From Mesorhizobium opportunistum WSM2075 (GTDB lineage: Bacteria; Pseudomonadota; Alphaproteobacteria; Rhizobiales; Rhizobiaceae), in the NCBI RefSeq assembly GCF_000176035.2, contig NC_015675.1, positions 4,840,001 to 4,904,000 of the forward strand: DNA of 64,000 nt, given 5' to 3'. This document shows positions 45,247-53,256 of this stretch, one piece after another (position 1 is the first letter of the stretch; every line of letters starts with the position of its first letter). Below the pieces are notes generated by a model. It did no database searches. It was not told the DNA's origin and was given only the letters and a program-made list of their open reading frames with translations. A program made the translations under genes and the position numbers.

Positions 45247-46515
45247 TCAGGATCGCTGCTGCCTGAGCATCGCGATCACCTGGTGCACGCTCTCCAGCGT
45301 CTCGTCGATCTCATTGTGTGTGTTGTAGTGGGCGATGCCGATGCGCACGACGCCTTGCTCGGCTGGAATGCCCAGCTGATGGACGATCTCCCAGGCATAG
45401 TTGTGGCCGGACCACAGGAAGATGTTTTCGGCGTTCATCTGCCGGACGATGGTTTCGGGAATGATGCCGTCAACGGTGAAGGAGACCGTCGGTACGCGAT
45501 CTCCGAGCCGCTTCGGGTCGGTGATGCCGTGGATGGTCAGGCCTGAAATGTCGGCCAGGCTATCGATCAGCCTCTGCGCCAGCGGGTTTTCATAGGCAAT
45601 GGAGACTTCGAACGCCCTCGCGATCTTCTGCCTGCGCGAACCGCCCTCGCCCGCCGAAGCTCCAACGTCAGCAAAATAATCGACCGCCGCCGTAACACCG
45701 GCCATCAGCTCGATCTGCGGCGTGCCGAGTTCGAACCGCTCCGGCAGGCCATTGGACGAGCAACGGCATTTGTAGGCCTTCAGGCCATCGATGATATCCA
45801 GCCGTCCCCACAATATGCCCATATGCGGGCCGAAGAATTTGTAGGCCGAGCAGATCAGGAAATCGCAGCCGAGTTCCCGCACGTCGATCAGGCCGTGCGG
45901 CGCGAACTGGACGGCGTCGACATAGACCAGCGCGCCGGCCTGTTTTGCAATGGCAGTCAGGGACTTAACCCGGTTGATCGAACCGGTGAGGTTGCTGGCA
46001 TAGTTCAAGGCGACCAGCCGCGTCTTGTCGGATAGCAGATCGGCCAGCGTTGCCTCCTCGACCTGCCAACTCCTTTCGTCGAAGGGCAGCCAGCGCACCA
46101 CAAGGCCAAGATCCTCGGCCAGCTGCAGCCAGGGCGAGACATTGCCCTCATGGTCCATGCGGGTGAGGATGATCTCGTCGCCGGGCTTCATGGTGCGGCC
46201 GAGCGTGCGCGACATGTGATAGGTCAGCGTCGTCATGTTGGCGCCGATGATGATTTCCTCGCGGCTCTCCGCGCCGAGGAAATCGGCCATTGCCTGATGC
46301 GCGTCATCGACGACAGCTTGAGCGGCTATCGTCGTTTCGAAATAGCCGCCGAGATTGGCATTGGTGGTGAGCAGGCAGCGCGACACCGCGTCAGCGACAG
46401 CCTGCGGCACCTGCGTGCCCGCGGGGTTGTCGAGATAGATGCGGCGACGCCCTTTGTCGGTCAGGGACAGAGCCGGGAATCTTGCTCGCACCGCCTCGAT
46501 CGGAAAGTCCGCCAT
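45247..46515 (-). CDS. class V aminotransferase, cysteine desulfurase-like
   Basis: 422 residues, PLP-dependent. The lysine motif is ICSAYKFFGPHMGILWG; preceding VYVDAVQFAPHG carries the Asp. It resembles the VC1184-type family of SufS/Csd-like proteins whose role is unclear. Start at ATG 46515. It converges with the HDAC-like gene (15 bases between stops) and lies 48 bases downstream of the aldo-keto reductase gene, forming a two-gene operon. Confidence 0.88.
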   Translation of the reverse strand: MADFPIEAVRARFPALSLTDKGRRRIYLDNPAGTQVPQAVADAVSRCLLTTNANLGGYFETTIAAQAVVDDAHQAMADFLGAESREEIIIGANMTTLTYHMSRTLGRTMKPGDEIILTRMDHEGNVSPWLQLAEDLGLVVRWLPFDERSWQVEEATLADLLSDKTRLVALNYASNLTGSINRVKSLTAIAKQAGALVYVDAVQFAPHGLIDVRELGCDFLICSAYKFFGPHMGILWGRLDIIDGLKAYKCRCSSNGLPERFELGTPQIELMAGVTAAVDYFADVGASAGEGGSRRQKIARAFEVSIAYENPLAQRLIDSLADISGLTIHGITDPKRLGDRVPTVSFTVDGIIPETIVRQMNAENIFLWSGHNYAWEIVHQLGIPAEQGVVRIGIAHYNTHNEIDETLESVHQVIAMLRQQRS

Positions 46516-46563
46516 TGTCTCCACCCTTTTGTTATTCCTGACTAATTCCGTACCTTGCACCAA

Positions 46564-47631
46564 TCAAGGACAAGGATTGCCGACCCGCTGATGGATCGCA
46601 TCCACCGCCTTCTGCATCTCTTCGGTCCAGATGACATCCACCGAGGACAACGCCATTTCCAACTGCGAAATGGTCGTGGCGCCAACGATGTTCGAGGTGA
46701 CGAACGGACGGCTCGACACATAGGCATTGGCAAACAGCGCCGGCTCCAGCCCAAACGAGCGCGCCAACTCGTTGTATTCGAGTTGCACTTCCGCGGCATT
46801 GGGCGTCTCGTAGCGCTGGCCGCGATTGAACAGCTGCGACCGCGACCCTTGCGGGCGGGCGCCATGGTCGTACTTGCCGGTGAGGTAGCCCTGCGCCAGC
46901 GGCGAATAGGCGAGCAACGACACCTCCTCGCGTTCGCAGACCTCGGCGAGGTTGACCTCGAAGGTGCGGTTGACGAGATTGTAGGCATTCTGGAGCGACG
47001 CGACGCGCGGGCCAACGCCCTTGTCGGCCTCGGCAAGGAACCGCATGACCCCCCAGGAACTCTCGTTCGAGAGGCCGAAATGGCGGATCTTTCCCGCCTT
47101 CACCAGTTCCTCGAAGACGGCAAGCGTCTCTTCTATCGGCGTTTCGTCGGTCGGCGCGCCGATCGCATCGGGACGCCGCGCTACGGCGCCGACGCGTGTC
47201 GGGTTGGCGCCCCAGGGAATGTCCCTTTCCGGCCAATGAATTTGATAAAGGTCCAGATAATCGGTGCCGAGCTTGGCCAGCGATTTGTCGATAGCGTCAA
47301 GAATATCGGCGCGCACCAGTTGCGACGGCCTGTCGCCGCGAAACCAGCTGTTGGCGGTGCGGCCGACGACCTTGGAGGCAAGGATCACCTTGTCGCGGTT
47401 GCCCTTGGCCTTCATCCAGCTGCCGATGATCTTTTCGGTCCGCCCTTGCGTCTCTGCCTTCGGCGGGATCGGATAGAGTTCAGCGGTGTCGATGAAATTG
47501 ACGCCGCGCGAAAACGCCAGGTCCATCTGCGCGTGGCCTTCGGCCTCCGTGTTCTGCTGACCCCAGGTCATTGAACCCAGGCAAATCTGGGTAACAAGGA
47601 GATCGGTCCGACCGAGACGGCGTTTGTGCAT
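46564..47631 (-). CDS. aldo/keto reductase, Tas-like
   Basis: 355 residues, NADPH-dependent TIM barrel. The Asp-Tyr-Lys-His tetrad is visible in FIDTAELYPIP, VILASKVVG and YLDLYQIHWPERD. The IHWPERD segment and the long loop afterwards are typical of E. coli Tas-type enzymes. ATG 47631 begins MHKRRLGRTDL. The in-frame extension to 47715 is probably untranslated. May reduce an aldehyde arising in the neighbouring catabolic block. Confidence 0.9.
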   Translation of the reverse strand: MHKRRLGRTDLLVTQICLGSMTWGQQNTEAEGHAQMDLAFSRGVNFIDTAELYPIPPKAETQGRTEKIIGSWMKAKGNRDKVILASKVVGRTANSWFRGDRPSQLVRADILDAIDKSLAKLGTDYLDLYQIHWPERDIPWGANPTRVGAVARRPDAIGAPTDETPIEETLAVFEELVKAGKIRHFGLSNESSWGVMRFLAEADKGVGPRVASLQNAYNLVNRTFEVNLAEVCEREEVSLLAYSPLAQGYLTGKYDHGARPQGSRSQLFNRGQRYETPNAAEVQLEYNELARSFGLEPALFANAYVSSRPFVTSNIVGATTISQLEMALSSVDVIWTEEMQKAVDAIHQRVGNPCP

Positions 47632-47752
47632 GGAATTTCTGCTCCGGAGGGAAAGCGTGCGCGGCTGCGCGGGAATGAGGTCAGCATCTATAGGGAAAGC
47701 GGCGGTGCTCTCCAAGCCTCGGCAAGCCGACTTTTGCGTGAACTGGTGTTGT

Positions 47753-48253
47753 TTAGCGGCGAGCGCCGGCCACCGCGCGGCGCTTGGCTTCGTCGATCAG
47801 CATATTGGCCACCTGCATGCGGATCATGGCGCGCTGGCGCAGATGCGGGGCGACGCGGTCCGGATGGTTGGCGAAGGCAAAGCGGCGACGCACGCGGCCG
47901 AAATCGGCGGTGCTCTTTGGCTGATCCAGTCCCAGTTCGACCGCGATCGATTCAGGATCGATCGGCGGCAATATCTCCTCGGGCTTTGGTTCTTCGCCGG
48001 CCAGAGCGAGCTTGGCGTGTTCGAGCAAGGCAGCGAATTCGCTGGCCAAGTCGGTACCCGCCTCACGATATTCGGCCGCGGATACCTTGATACGGCCGGA
48101 ATGGAGTTCATCGGCAACGGACAGATAATCGAACGGAATGGACGGACGCGCACCGGCCCCGTCGCCCTCGATGCCGTCGCCCCCGATGCCGTCAGACGCA
48201 ACGAAGAGGTCGTCGAGCAGCGAAGCGAAATCGCGCTTGGCGCTGGTAGCGAT
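47753..48253 (-). CDS. J-domain-like protein with non-canonical start
   Basis: 166 residues if read from ATC 48251-48253. A HPD motif within RRRFAFANHPDRV (residues ~130-132) identifies a J-domain-like fold that in DnaJ stimulates DnaK. Protein-like sequence continues upstream of the first usable conventional start (TTG 48047-48049) for 68 residues, and GGGAGG stands five bases before ATC 48253, but no ATG, GTG or TTG is in frame before a stop at about 48290. Either ATC is used, or the base call or gene is altered. Confidence 0.6.
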   Translation of the reverse strand: MATSAKRDFASLLDDLFVASDGIGGDGIEGDGAGARPSIPFDYLSVADELHSGRIKVSAAEYREAGTDLASEFAALLEHAKLALAGEEPKPEEILPPIDPESIAVELGLDQPKSTADFGRVRRRFAFANHPDRVAPHLRQRAMIRMQVANMLIDEAKRRAVAGARR

Positions 48254-48617
48254 GTCAGCCTCCCACTTGCCCGACTGTCTGGGTTACAGACCATAGAACC
48301 GGCTCGTTAAAAATACATGCCACCGATGTTAACGAATTTAGCCGTTGCGAGGATTGCCGCCCGAGCACCCAAAGCTCCTCAAACAAAAGCCGGACTGCAC
48401 TTTCATGCAGCCCGGAAATTCGCCAGGAGTGGCGAGGAAAAACTGGCCATGTGCCAGCGTTCAAGCCTACGGGTCCTGCGGCCCAAAAGTTTCACCGGGC
48501 CCCAAAAAAATTTTATGCAAATCATTCCGACATGGCAGGCATGCAAATGCTGCACTGCACAATTGTCACGATTCATCTATATTGCCGGTTGTGGAGGACC
48601 AACCAGGAGCCTGAGTC
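48254..48617. other. intergenic region ahead of the DUF1127-like gene
   Basis: About 360 bases holding the divergent promoters of the J-domain-like gene and the small gene at 48618. Short frames here show no protein character. AT-rich runs near 48310 and 48510-48540 could be promoter regions. No clear operator or RNA element seen. Confidence 0.5.
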
Positions 48618-48782
48618 ATGGGTTTCTTCACTGAAATGTTCGCCCGGCCGCGCCCGCAGGAACATCTGAGATATCGCGCGGCTCTCGCGCTGCTTCATTC
48701 GATGAGCAATGCCGACCGTGCCGACATCGGCGTCAAGCCCGCCGATTTTCCGCGCATCGCCCGCGAAATGTCCATTCGCTAA
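48618..48782 (+). CDS. small DUF1127-like protein
   Basis: 54 residues: MGFFTEMFARPRPQEHLRYR, then a helix, then ADRADIGVKPADFPRIAREM. The DRADIG(V)xxxD(F)xRIA pattern resembles the C-terminal half of DUF1127 proteins, small regulators seen in rhizobia and tied to phosphate or stress responses in some. ATG 48618 follows CAGGAGCC. Small enough to be missed by gene finders. Confidence 0.6.
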   Translation: MGFFTEMFARPRPQEHLRYRAALALLHSMSNADRADIGVKPADFPRIAREMSIR

Positions 48783-48793
48783 ATGCATATTGC

Positions 48794-48823
48794 GAGATGT
48801 CCCGGATCGGCACGGGACATCTC
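48794..48823. terminator. perfect 10-bp hairpin between convergent genes
   Basis: GAGATGTCCC pairs with GGGACATCTC around a 10-base loop. It follows the small gene's stop by 12 bases and precedes the stop of the minus-strand DUF1993 gene, so it may serve both. No T-run, hence moderate confidence. Confidence 0.55.
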
Positions 48824-48836
48824 AACGTCCAATTCC

Positions 48837-49343
48837 TCAGCGCGATCCGAGGAATGTCGACTTGCCCAGCGGCACGCCATTGTGGCGAAGAATGTCGTAA
48901 GCGGTGGTGAGGTGGAAGTAGAAGTTGGGCATGGCAACATGCAGCAGATACTGCATGCCGCCTAATGTGGTTTCGCGCCCGCCGAGCTTCAACTCGATCA
49001 TCTTGTCGTCCGAACCATCAATATCGGCAGCCGAGAACGTTGCCAGAAGCGCGAGCGTCTTGGCGATCCGCGCCTCGAGATCGGCAAAGCTTGCCTCATT
49101 GTCCTCATATTTCGGCACTTCGCGGCTGGCGAGCCGCGACGGCGCGCCCTTGGCATGGTCGGTGGCGATCTGCACCTGCCGGGTCAGCGCGAACATGTCG
49201 GGCGCGAGGCGCGCCGTCAAAAACACCTGCGGGTCGATCTTGCGCTCAAGCGCATTCTGTTCGGCTGATGCCAGCACATTGGAAAGTGCTTTCAGCCGGG
49301 CCGAAAACACGGGCACGGATGCCTCATACATCGATATCGTCAC
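48837..49343 (-). CDS. DUF1993 family protein
   Basis: 168 residues from GTG 49343, which follows GGGAG. The mostly helical protein, with GGRETTLGGMQYLLHVAMPN and HLTTAYDILRHNG, matches DUF1993, a DinB-like four-helix-bundle family. Function unknown. Convergent with the small gene at 48618. Confidence 0.85.
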   Translation of the reverse strand: MTISMYEASVPVFSARLKALSNVLASAEQNALERKIDPQVFLTARLAPDMFALTRQVQIATDHAKGAPSRLASREVPKYEDNEASFADLEARIAKTLALLATFSAADIDGSDDKMIELKLGGRETTLGGMQYLLHVAMPNFYFHLTTAYDILRHNGVPLGKSTFLGSR

Positions 49344-49483
49344 GTCAAATCTCCCGTCCGGCCGAACGCCGGCGGTCGGGAGGTAGCGCCTTCGCGCTCG
49401 ATTCTTCAAGCGCCGTCGACGCGGCGTCACCACGCCGCCGCAATCGCCGTGGTAGAATCTTCGTTATCGAGCGGAGATTCCCG

Positions 49484-50536
49484 ATGAGACGCGCCCTTCT
49501 CGCAGCGATTGCCCTTCTCTCCCTTGCCACGACGGGCCAAACGGCCCTGGCCGCCGGTGATGCCGCCGAAGCGCCCTATGTCGATGATCGTTCGAGCGCC
49601 GAGGCGGTCATCCATTCGCTCTACAGCGCCATCAACCGGCACGAATTCGCCCGCGCCTGGAGTTATTTCGGCGATACAAAGCCGGCAAAGGATTTTGACA
49701 GCTTCGTCAAGGGCTATGACGGCACCGCAAAGGTCGAGGTCGAGACCGGCGCTATCTCGGACGAAGGTGCCGCGGGCAGCATTTTCTACAACGTTCCCGT
49801 CGCCATCCGCGCCACCGACAAGACCGGCGGCGAAAAGGTTTTCGCCGGCTGCTACACGCTGCGCCAGGTCAATGCCCAGATCCAGGCCGCGCCGCCTTTC
49901 GACCCGATCCACATCGAAAAGGGCGCGCTGAAGCCCTCCACCGCTGATTTCGAGGAGGCGGTGCCGCCTAGCTGCGGCGACGGGCCGCCGCCACCGAAGA
50001 AGGACACGGCGTTGGAACAGGCCAAGAAGGCCTTTCTGGCGACCTATGGCGACCAGTGCGACAAGGATCTCGTGGCCAATGAGCCGGAGGTCTTTTCAAT
50101 CAAGTACAAGGACAAGGATGCCCGGCCCGGAGATCCCGACAAGGAGACGCGGCTGTTCCATTTTTCCTGCTCGGCGGCCGCCTACAATGAAAGCTCGGTC
50201 TACTACATGACCGACGAGTTGTCGGCCGTGCAGCAATTGCAGTTCGCCGAACCCAAGATGGACATCCGCTACGAGAACAATGACAGCAATGGCAAATTGC
50301 TGGGCATGAGCATCGTCGGCTTCCAGACGAGCGGCTGGGCGGTCAATTCCGACTATGATCCGGATGCCCATACGATCACCACGTTCAACAAGTGGCGCGG
50401 TGTCGGCGATGCGTCGGACGCCGGCACCTATCTGTTCCGCAATGGCAATTTCTCGCTGGTCCAGTACGACGTCGACGCGTCCTATGACGGCAAGGAGAAC
50501 CCGCAGACGGTCGTCGACTACAACACCGCGCCCTGA
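49484..50536 (+). CDS. secreted DUF1176 family protein
   Basis: 350 residues from ATG 49484 (GCGGAGATTCC upstream). Signal peptide of about 24 residues ends LAA-GD. The front half contains a domain with two conserved cysteine sites; the rear half, after a Pro/Lys linker PPPPKKD, matches DUF1176 (CDKDLVANEPEVFS through WRGVGDASDAGTYLFRNG). Periplasmic; role unknown. Confidence 0.8.
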   Translation: MRRALLAAIALLSLATTGQTALAAGDAAEAPYVDDRSSAEAVIHSLYSAINRHEFARAWSYFGDTKPAKDFDSFVKGYDGTAKVEVETGAISDEGAAGSIFYNVPVAIRATDKTGGEKVFAGCYTLRQVNAQIQAAPPFDPIHIEKGALKPSTADFEEAVPPSCGDGPPPPKKDTALEQAKKAFLATYGDQCDKDLVANEPEVFSIKYKDKDARPGDPDKETRLFHFSCSAAAYNESSVYYMTDELSAVQQLQFAEPKMDIRYENNDSNGKLLGMSIVGFQTSGWAVNSDYDPDAHTITTFNKWRGVGDASDAGTYLFRNGNFSLVQYDVDASYDGKENPQTVVDYNTAP

Positions 50537-50563
50537 GCGCCGGCCTGCTTCAAGCCGCGTCGA

Positions 50564-51619
50564 TTACGGCGCCTTCGACAGCATCCAGTTGAGCGTCCCG
50601 CGCCAGTCGACCATGCGGATGGGCGTGCCGTGCGTGCCGGTCTCGAAGCGGACGAACCGGGTCGGATAGGCTTTCGATTTGGCGATGATGGAACGGAAGA
50701 AGGCCTCCTGGCTTGCCACGGGAAAGACCACGTCATGGCTGCCCTGGCCGAAAAAGACCGGCACGCGGCGCTTGAAGGCAGGGCTGGCGAAAAAGCTGTC
50801 GTCCCACAGCGAGCCGAGCAGCAGCAGGCCATTGATGCGGCCGCCGGTGTCCTTGCGGGCGGCCAGCTTCCAGCAAAGCGCACCGCCCATCGAGCCGCAG
50901 GCGACGAAGATCTTCGCGCCCGGCGACTGTTCGGCGTAATGATCGATCAGCGCCGCCAGCTGTGCCGCGCCCTTGTCGCCGAAATCGGGAAAATCAGGAC
51001 TGAGATAGAGGCCGCCATTGGCGGCCATCAGGTTCTTGAGGCGGTTGAAATTGCCGCCGAAGGTGAAGTCGTCGACGCCTTGCTTGCGGCTGCCACCCTG
51101 CCCGTGCAGGTAAAGCACGATAATGCCGGCGCCCTCCGTCTTGCCGACGGCGACATGCCTGACGTCGCCGGCATCGGTCTTCAGGAGCAGATCCTGCTGC
51201 ACCTTGCGCACGCCGGTGTCGGTGTACTGCGCATGCACACGCTTTTCCGGCACCTCGTCGCGCTGGTTGATGTCGCGCATTTCGCGATAGTCGATGACCG
51301 TGTAGGCACCGTTGGTGTCGGAGGAAAGCGCAGCCGGATAGGCGAAGAGATCGTCCTTGAAGGATTTTAGGGACAAAGTGTCGGCGTTGGCGGCCGAAGA
51401 AAACAAGAAAAGCAAGGCAGCTAGGACAGCGCGGCACGCCCCCCTCTGGCCTGCCGGCCATCTCCCCCTCAAGGGGGAAGATCGGATGTCATCACGGCTT
51501 TCGCCAATCACCGCCGCTGGAGAAAGAGTGTCGATGCGGAAGCTGCCAATCTCCCCTCTTGAGGGGGAGATGGCCGGCAGGCCAGAGGGGGGTGCGACGG
51601 TACGAATAGCCATCCCCAA
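50564..51619 (-). CDS. exported alpha/beta hydrolase with 5' end overlapping a palindromic element
   Basis: Alpha/beta hydrolase with YLHGQGGSRKQG, nucleophile elbow CGSMGGA and late THGTPIRM. A hydrophobic stretch CRAVLAALLFLFSSAANA reads as a signal peptide, but no ATG precedes it in frame except at 51613 and 51619 on the far side of the 154-bp element. The element is thus read through in frame (the SSPLRGRWPAGQRGA segment). The true start may be a GTG or TTG inside it. The element seems to have inserted at the original start region. Confidence 0.7.
   Translation of the reverse strand: MGMAIRTVAPPSGLPAISPSRGEIGSFRIDTLSPAAVIGESRDDIRSSPLRGRWPAGQRGACRAVLAALLFLFSSAANADTLSLKSFKDDLFAYPAALSSDTNGAYTVIDYREMRDINQRDEVPEKRVHAQYTDTGVRKVQQDLLLKTDAGDVRHVAVGKTEGAGIIVLYLHGQGGSRKQGVDDFTFGGNFNRLKNLMAANGGLYLSPDFPDFGDKGAAQLAALIDHYAEQSPGAKIFVACGSMGGALCWKLAARKDTGGRINGLLLLGSLWDDSFFASPAFKRRVPVFFGQGSHDVVFPVASQEAFFRSIIAKSKAYPTRFVRFETGTHGTPIRMVDWRGTLNWMLSKAP
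51439..51592. repeat. RIME/MITE-like palindromic element, copy 2
   Basis: 154-bp inverted repeat of the same family as 43517-43674. Left arm CCCCCCTCTGGCCTGCCGG matches the right end in inverse orientation. Where copy 1 has TCC/GGA in the arms, this copy has GCC/GGC on both sides, so pairing is kept. It overlaps the 5' end of the hydrolase gene on the minus strand. Confidence 0.9.
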
Positions 51620-51645
51620 GCCATGCTTAATTCAGTTCGGGTTTG

Positions 51646-53256
51646 TCAATCCTGCAGCACCCCGCCGGCGCCTTCCAGCGCCTCGCGGGTATCGACATCG
51701 ACGGATGCGCCCTCGCCGATCTCGACGTCGACGACGTCGAGCCCTTCGGCTTCGACCAGATGGCGTGCGCCGGTATCGCCTTCGAGATGGGCGACGGCGG
51801 GGAATAGCGAGCGAGGCAGAAGCACCGGGTTGCCGCGCTTCCCAAGATGCGAGGCGCGGACCACGGAATTGCCTCCGGCCCGACGGAATGCGTCGATCAG
51901 CCGGTCGAGATCGTTGGACGCGACACCCGGCATGTCTCCGAGAACGATCATCACGCCGGCGGTGTCTTGCGGCAGATAGGCAATCCCGGCTTTCAACGAC
52001 GTGGACAGGCCATCGGCAAAATCTGGATTGTCGGCGAAGGTGACATCCAGGCCCGACAATGCCGCGCGCACCCGTTCGCGCTGATGGCCGGTGACGACAA
52101 TCGTGCCCGCGGCCTTCGAGGCGAGAGCGCGCTCGGTGGTGCGGCGCACCAGCGGCTTGCCGTCGAACAGCGCCAGCAGCTTGTTCGGCCCGCCCATGCG
52201 GCTCGACCGGCCTGCCGCCAGGAGCACGGTCGCGACCTTGAGCTGGTTCTTGGCCGGCACCGGTTCGCGCGGCTGCGGCCGCGTCGGGATTTCCATCAGC
52301 AGCCCGCCGACGCCCATGCCGGCGATGTCGCGCGCGGTGACATCGAGGCCGGCAACCAACCGATCGAGCACCCAGTCGAAGCCGTTTTCCTTGGGGCTGC
52401 GGGCGCAGCCGGGCGCGCCGATGACGCGCTTGCCACCGAGCGTGCCGAGCACCAGCAGATTGCCGGGATCGACCGGCATGCCCGCGCGGATCACGGTACC
52501 GCCGGCCCTTTCGATCGCCGCCGGCACGACATCGGCGAAATCGCTCATCGCGGAGGCGCCGAAGATCACCACCATATCGTTGTCGCGCGCCAGCGCGGCC
52601 GCGGCCTCCGCCACGGGCGCAATCTCATGCGGCGTGCGGCGCTCCGCCGTCAACCTGCCGCCCGAGCGCGCCAACCGCGCTTCGGTGACACGCAGCGTCT
52701 TGTCGAGCACGCCAGGCTTGGTGCCCGGCAAGACCGTCTGGATGACGCCGACGCGCACCGGCTGGTAGACGTTGACGGCAAAGATCTCGCCGCCGGCACA
52801 GAGTTTGGTCACCGTGTCGACCAGCATGGAGGCGACGGCGAAGGGGATGATCTTGACCGTCGCGACCATCTGCCCTTTCTCGACCGGTGCGTGCTGGGCC
52901 AGGGTGGCGATGGTGATGGCGGGATCGACGGCGTTGATGGCGTCGATGACAGCGGCATCGACCGTGAAGATGCCGGCCGCCTTGGCATGGAGATTGACCC
53001 GGCCGGTGGCGGCGGGCCTCGCCTCGATGCCGCTGAATGTCATGCACTCGGCAATTCTTTGCGCCGCGGCGTCCTCGCCCAGATCGTCCGGGGCCAGCAC
53101 GGCCGCGACGACCTGCGAAATCCCGGCCCCCTTGAGTATGGAGATGTCTTCGGCGGTCAGCCTGTGCGCCTTGCGAAACCGCCGTTCGCCGGCGGTGGTG
53201 GCATGCGCCAGCACCGCGCCTTCGGCCGCGTCGATCGGAATTGGACCGAATTTCAC
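51646..53256 (-). CDS. MoeA-like / MobA-like fusion for molybdenum cofactor delivery
   Basis: 536 residues in two halves. Residues 1-~330 form a molybdopterin-binding MoeA/MoaB-type domain (VVIFGASAMSDFADVVPAAI, VDPGNLLVLGTL). Residues ~340-536 are a MobA-like nucleotidyltransferase (VATVLLAAGRSSRMGGPNKL, then VLGDMPGV), like MocA, which adds CMP to Mo-molybdopterin for molybdo-hydroxylases. Overlaps the XdhC-type gene by four bases. Start MKFGPIPIDA. Confidence 0.88.
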   Translation of the reverse strand: MKFGPIPIDAAEGAVLAHATTAGERRFRKAHRLTAEDISILKGAGISQVVAAVLAPDDLGEDAAAQRIAECMTFSGIEARPAATGRVNLHAKAAGIFTVDAAVIDAINAVDPAITIATLAQHAPVEKGQMVATVKIIPFAVASMLVDTVTKLCAGGEIFAVNVYQPVRVGVIQTVLPGTKPGVLDKTLRVTEARLARSGGRLTAERRTPHEIAPVAEAAAALARDNDMVVIFGASAMSDFADVVPAAIERAGGTVIRAGMPVDPGNLLVLGTLGGKRVIGAPGCARSPKENGFDWVLDRLVAGLDVTARDIAGMGVGGLLMEIPTRPQPREPVPAKNQLKVATVLLAAGRSSRMGGPNKLLALFDGKPLVRRTTERALASKAAGTIVVTGHQRERVRAALSGLDVTFADNPDFADGLSTSLKAGIAYLPQDTAGVMIVLGDMPGVASNDLDRLIDAFRRAGGNSVVRASHLGKRGNPVLLPRSLFPAVAHLEGDTGARHLVEAEGLDVVDVEIGEGASVDVDTREALEGAGGVLQD

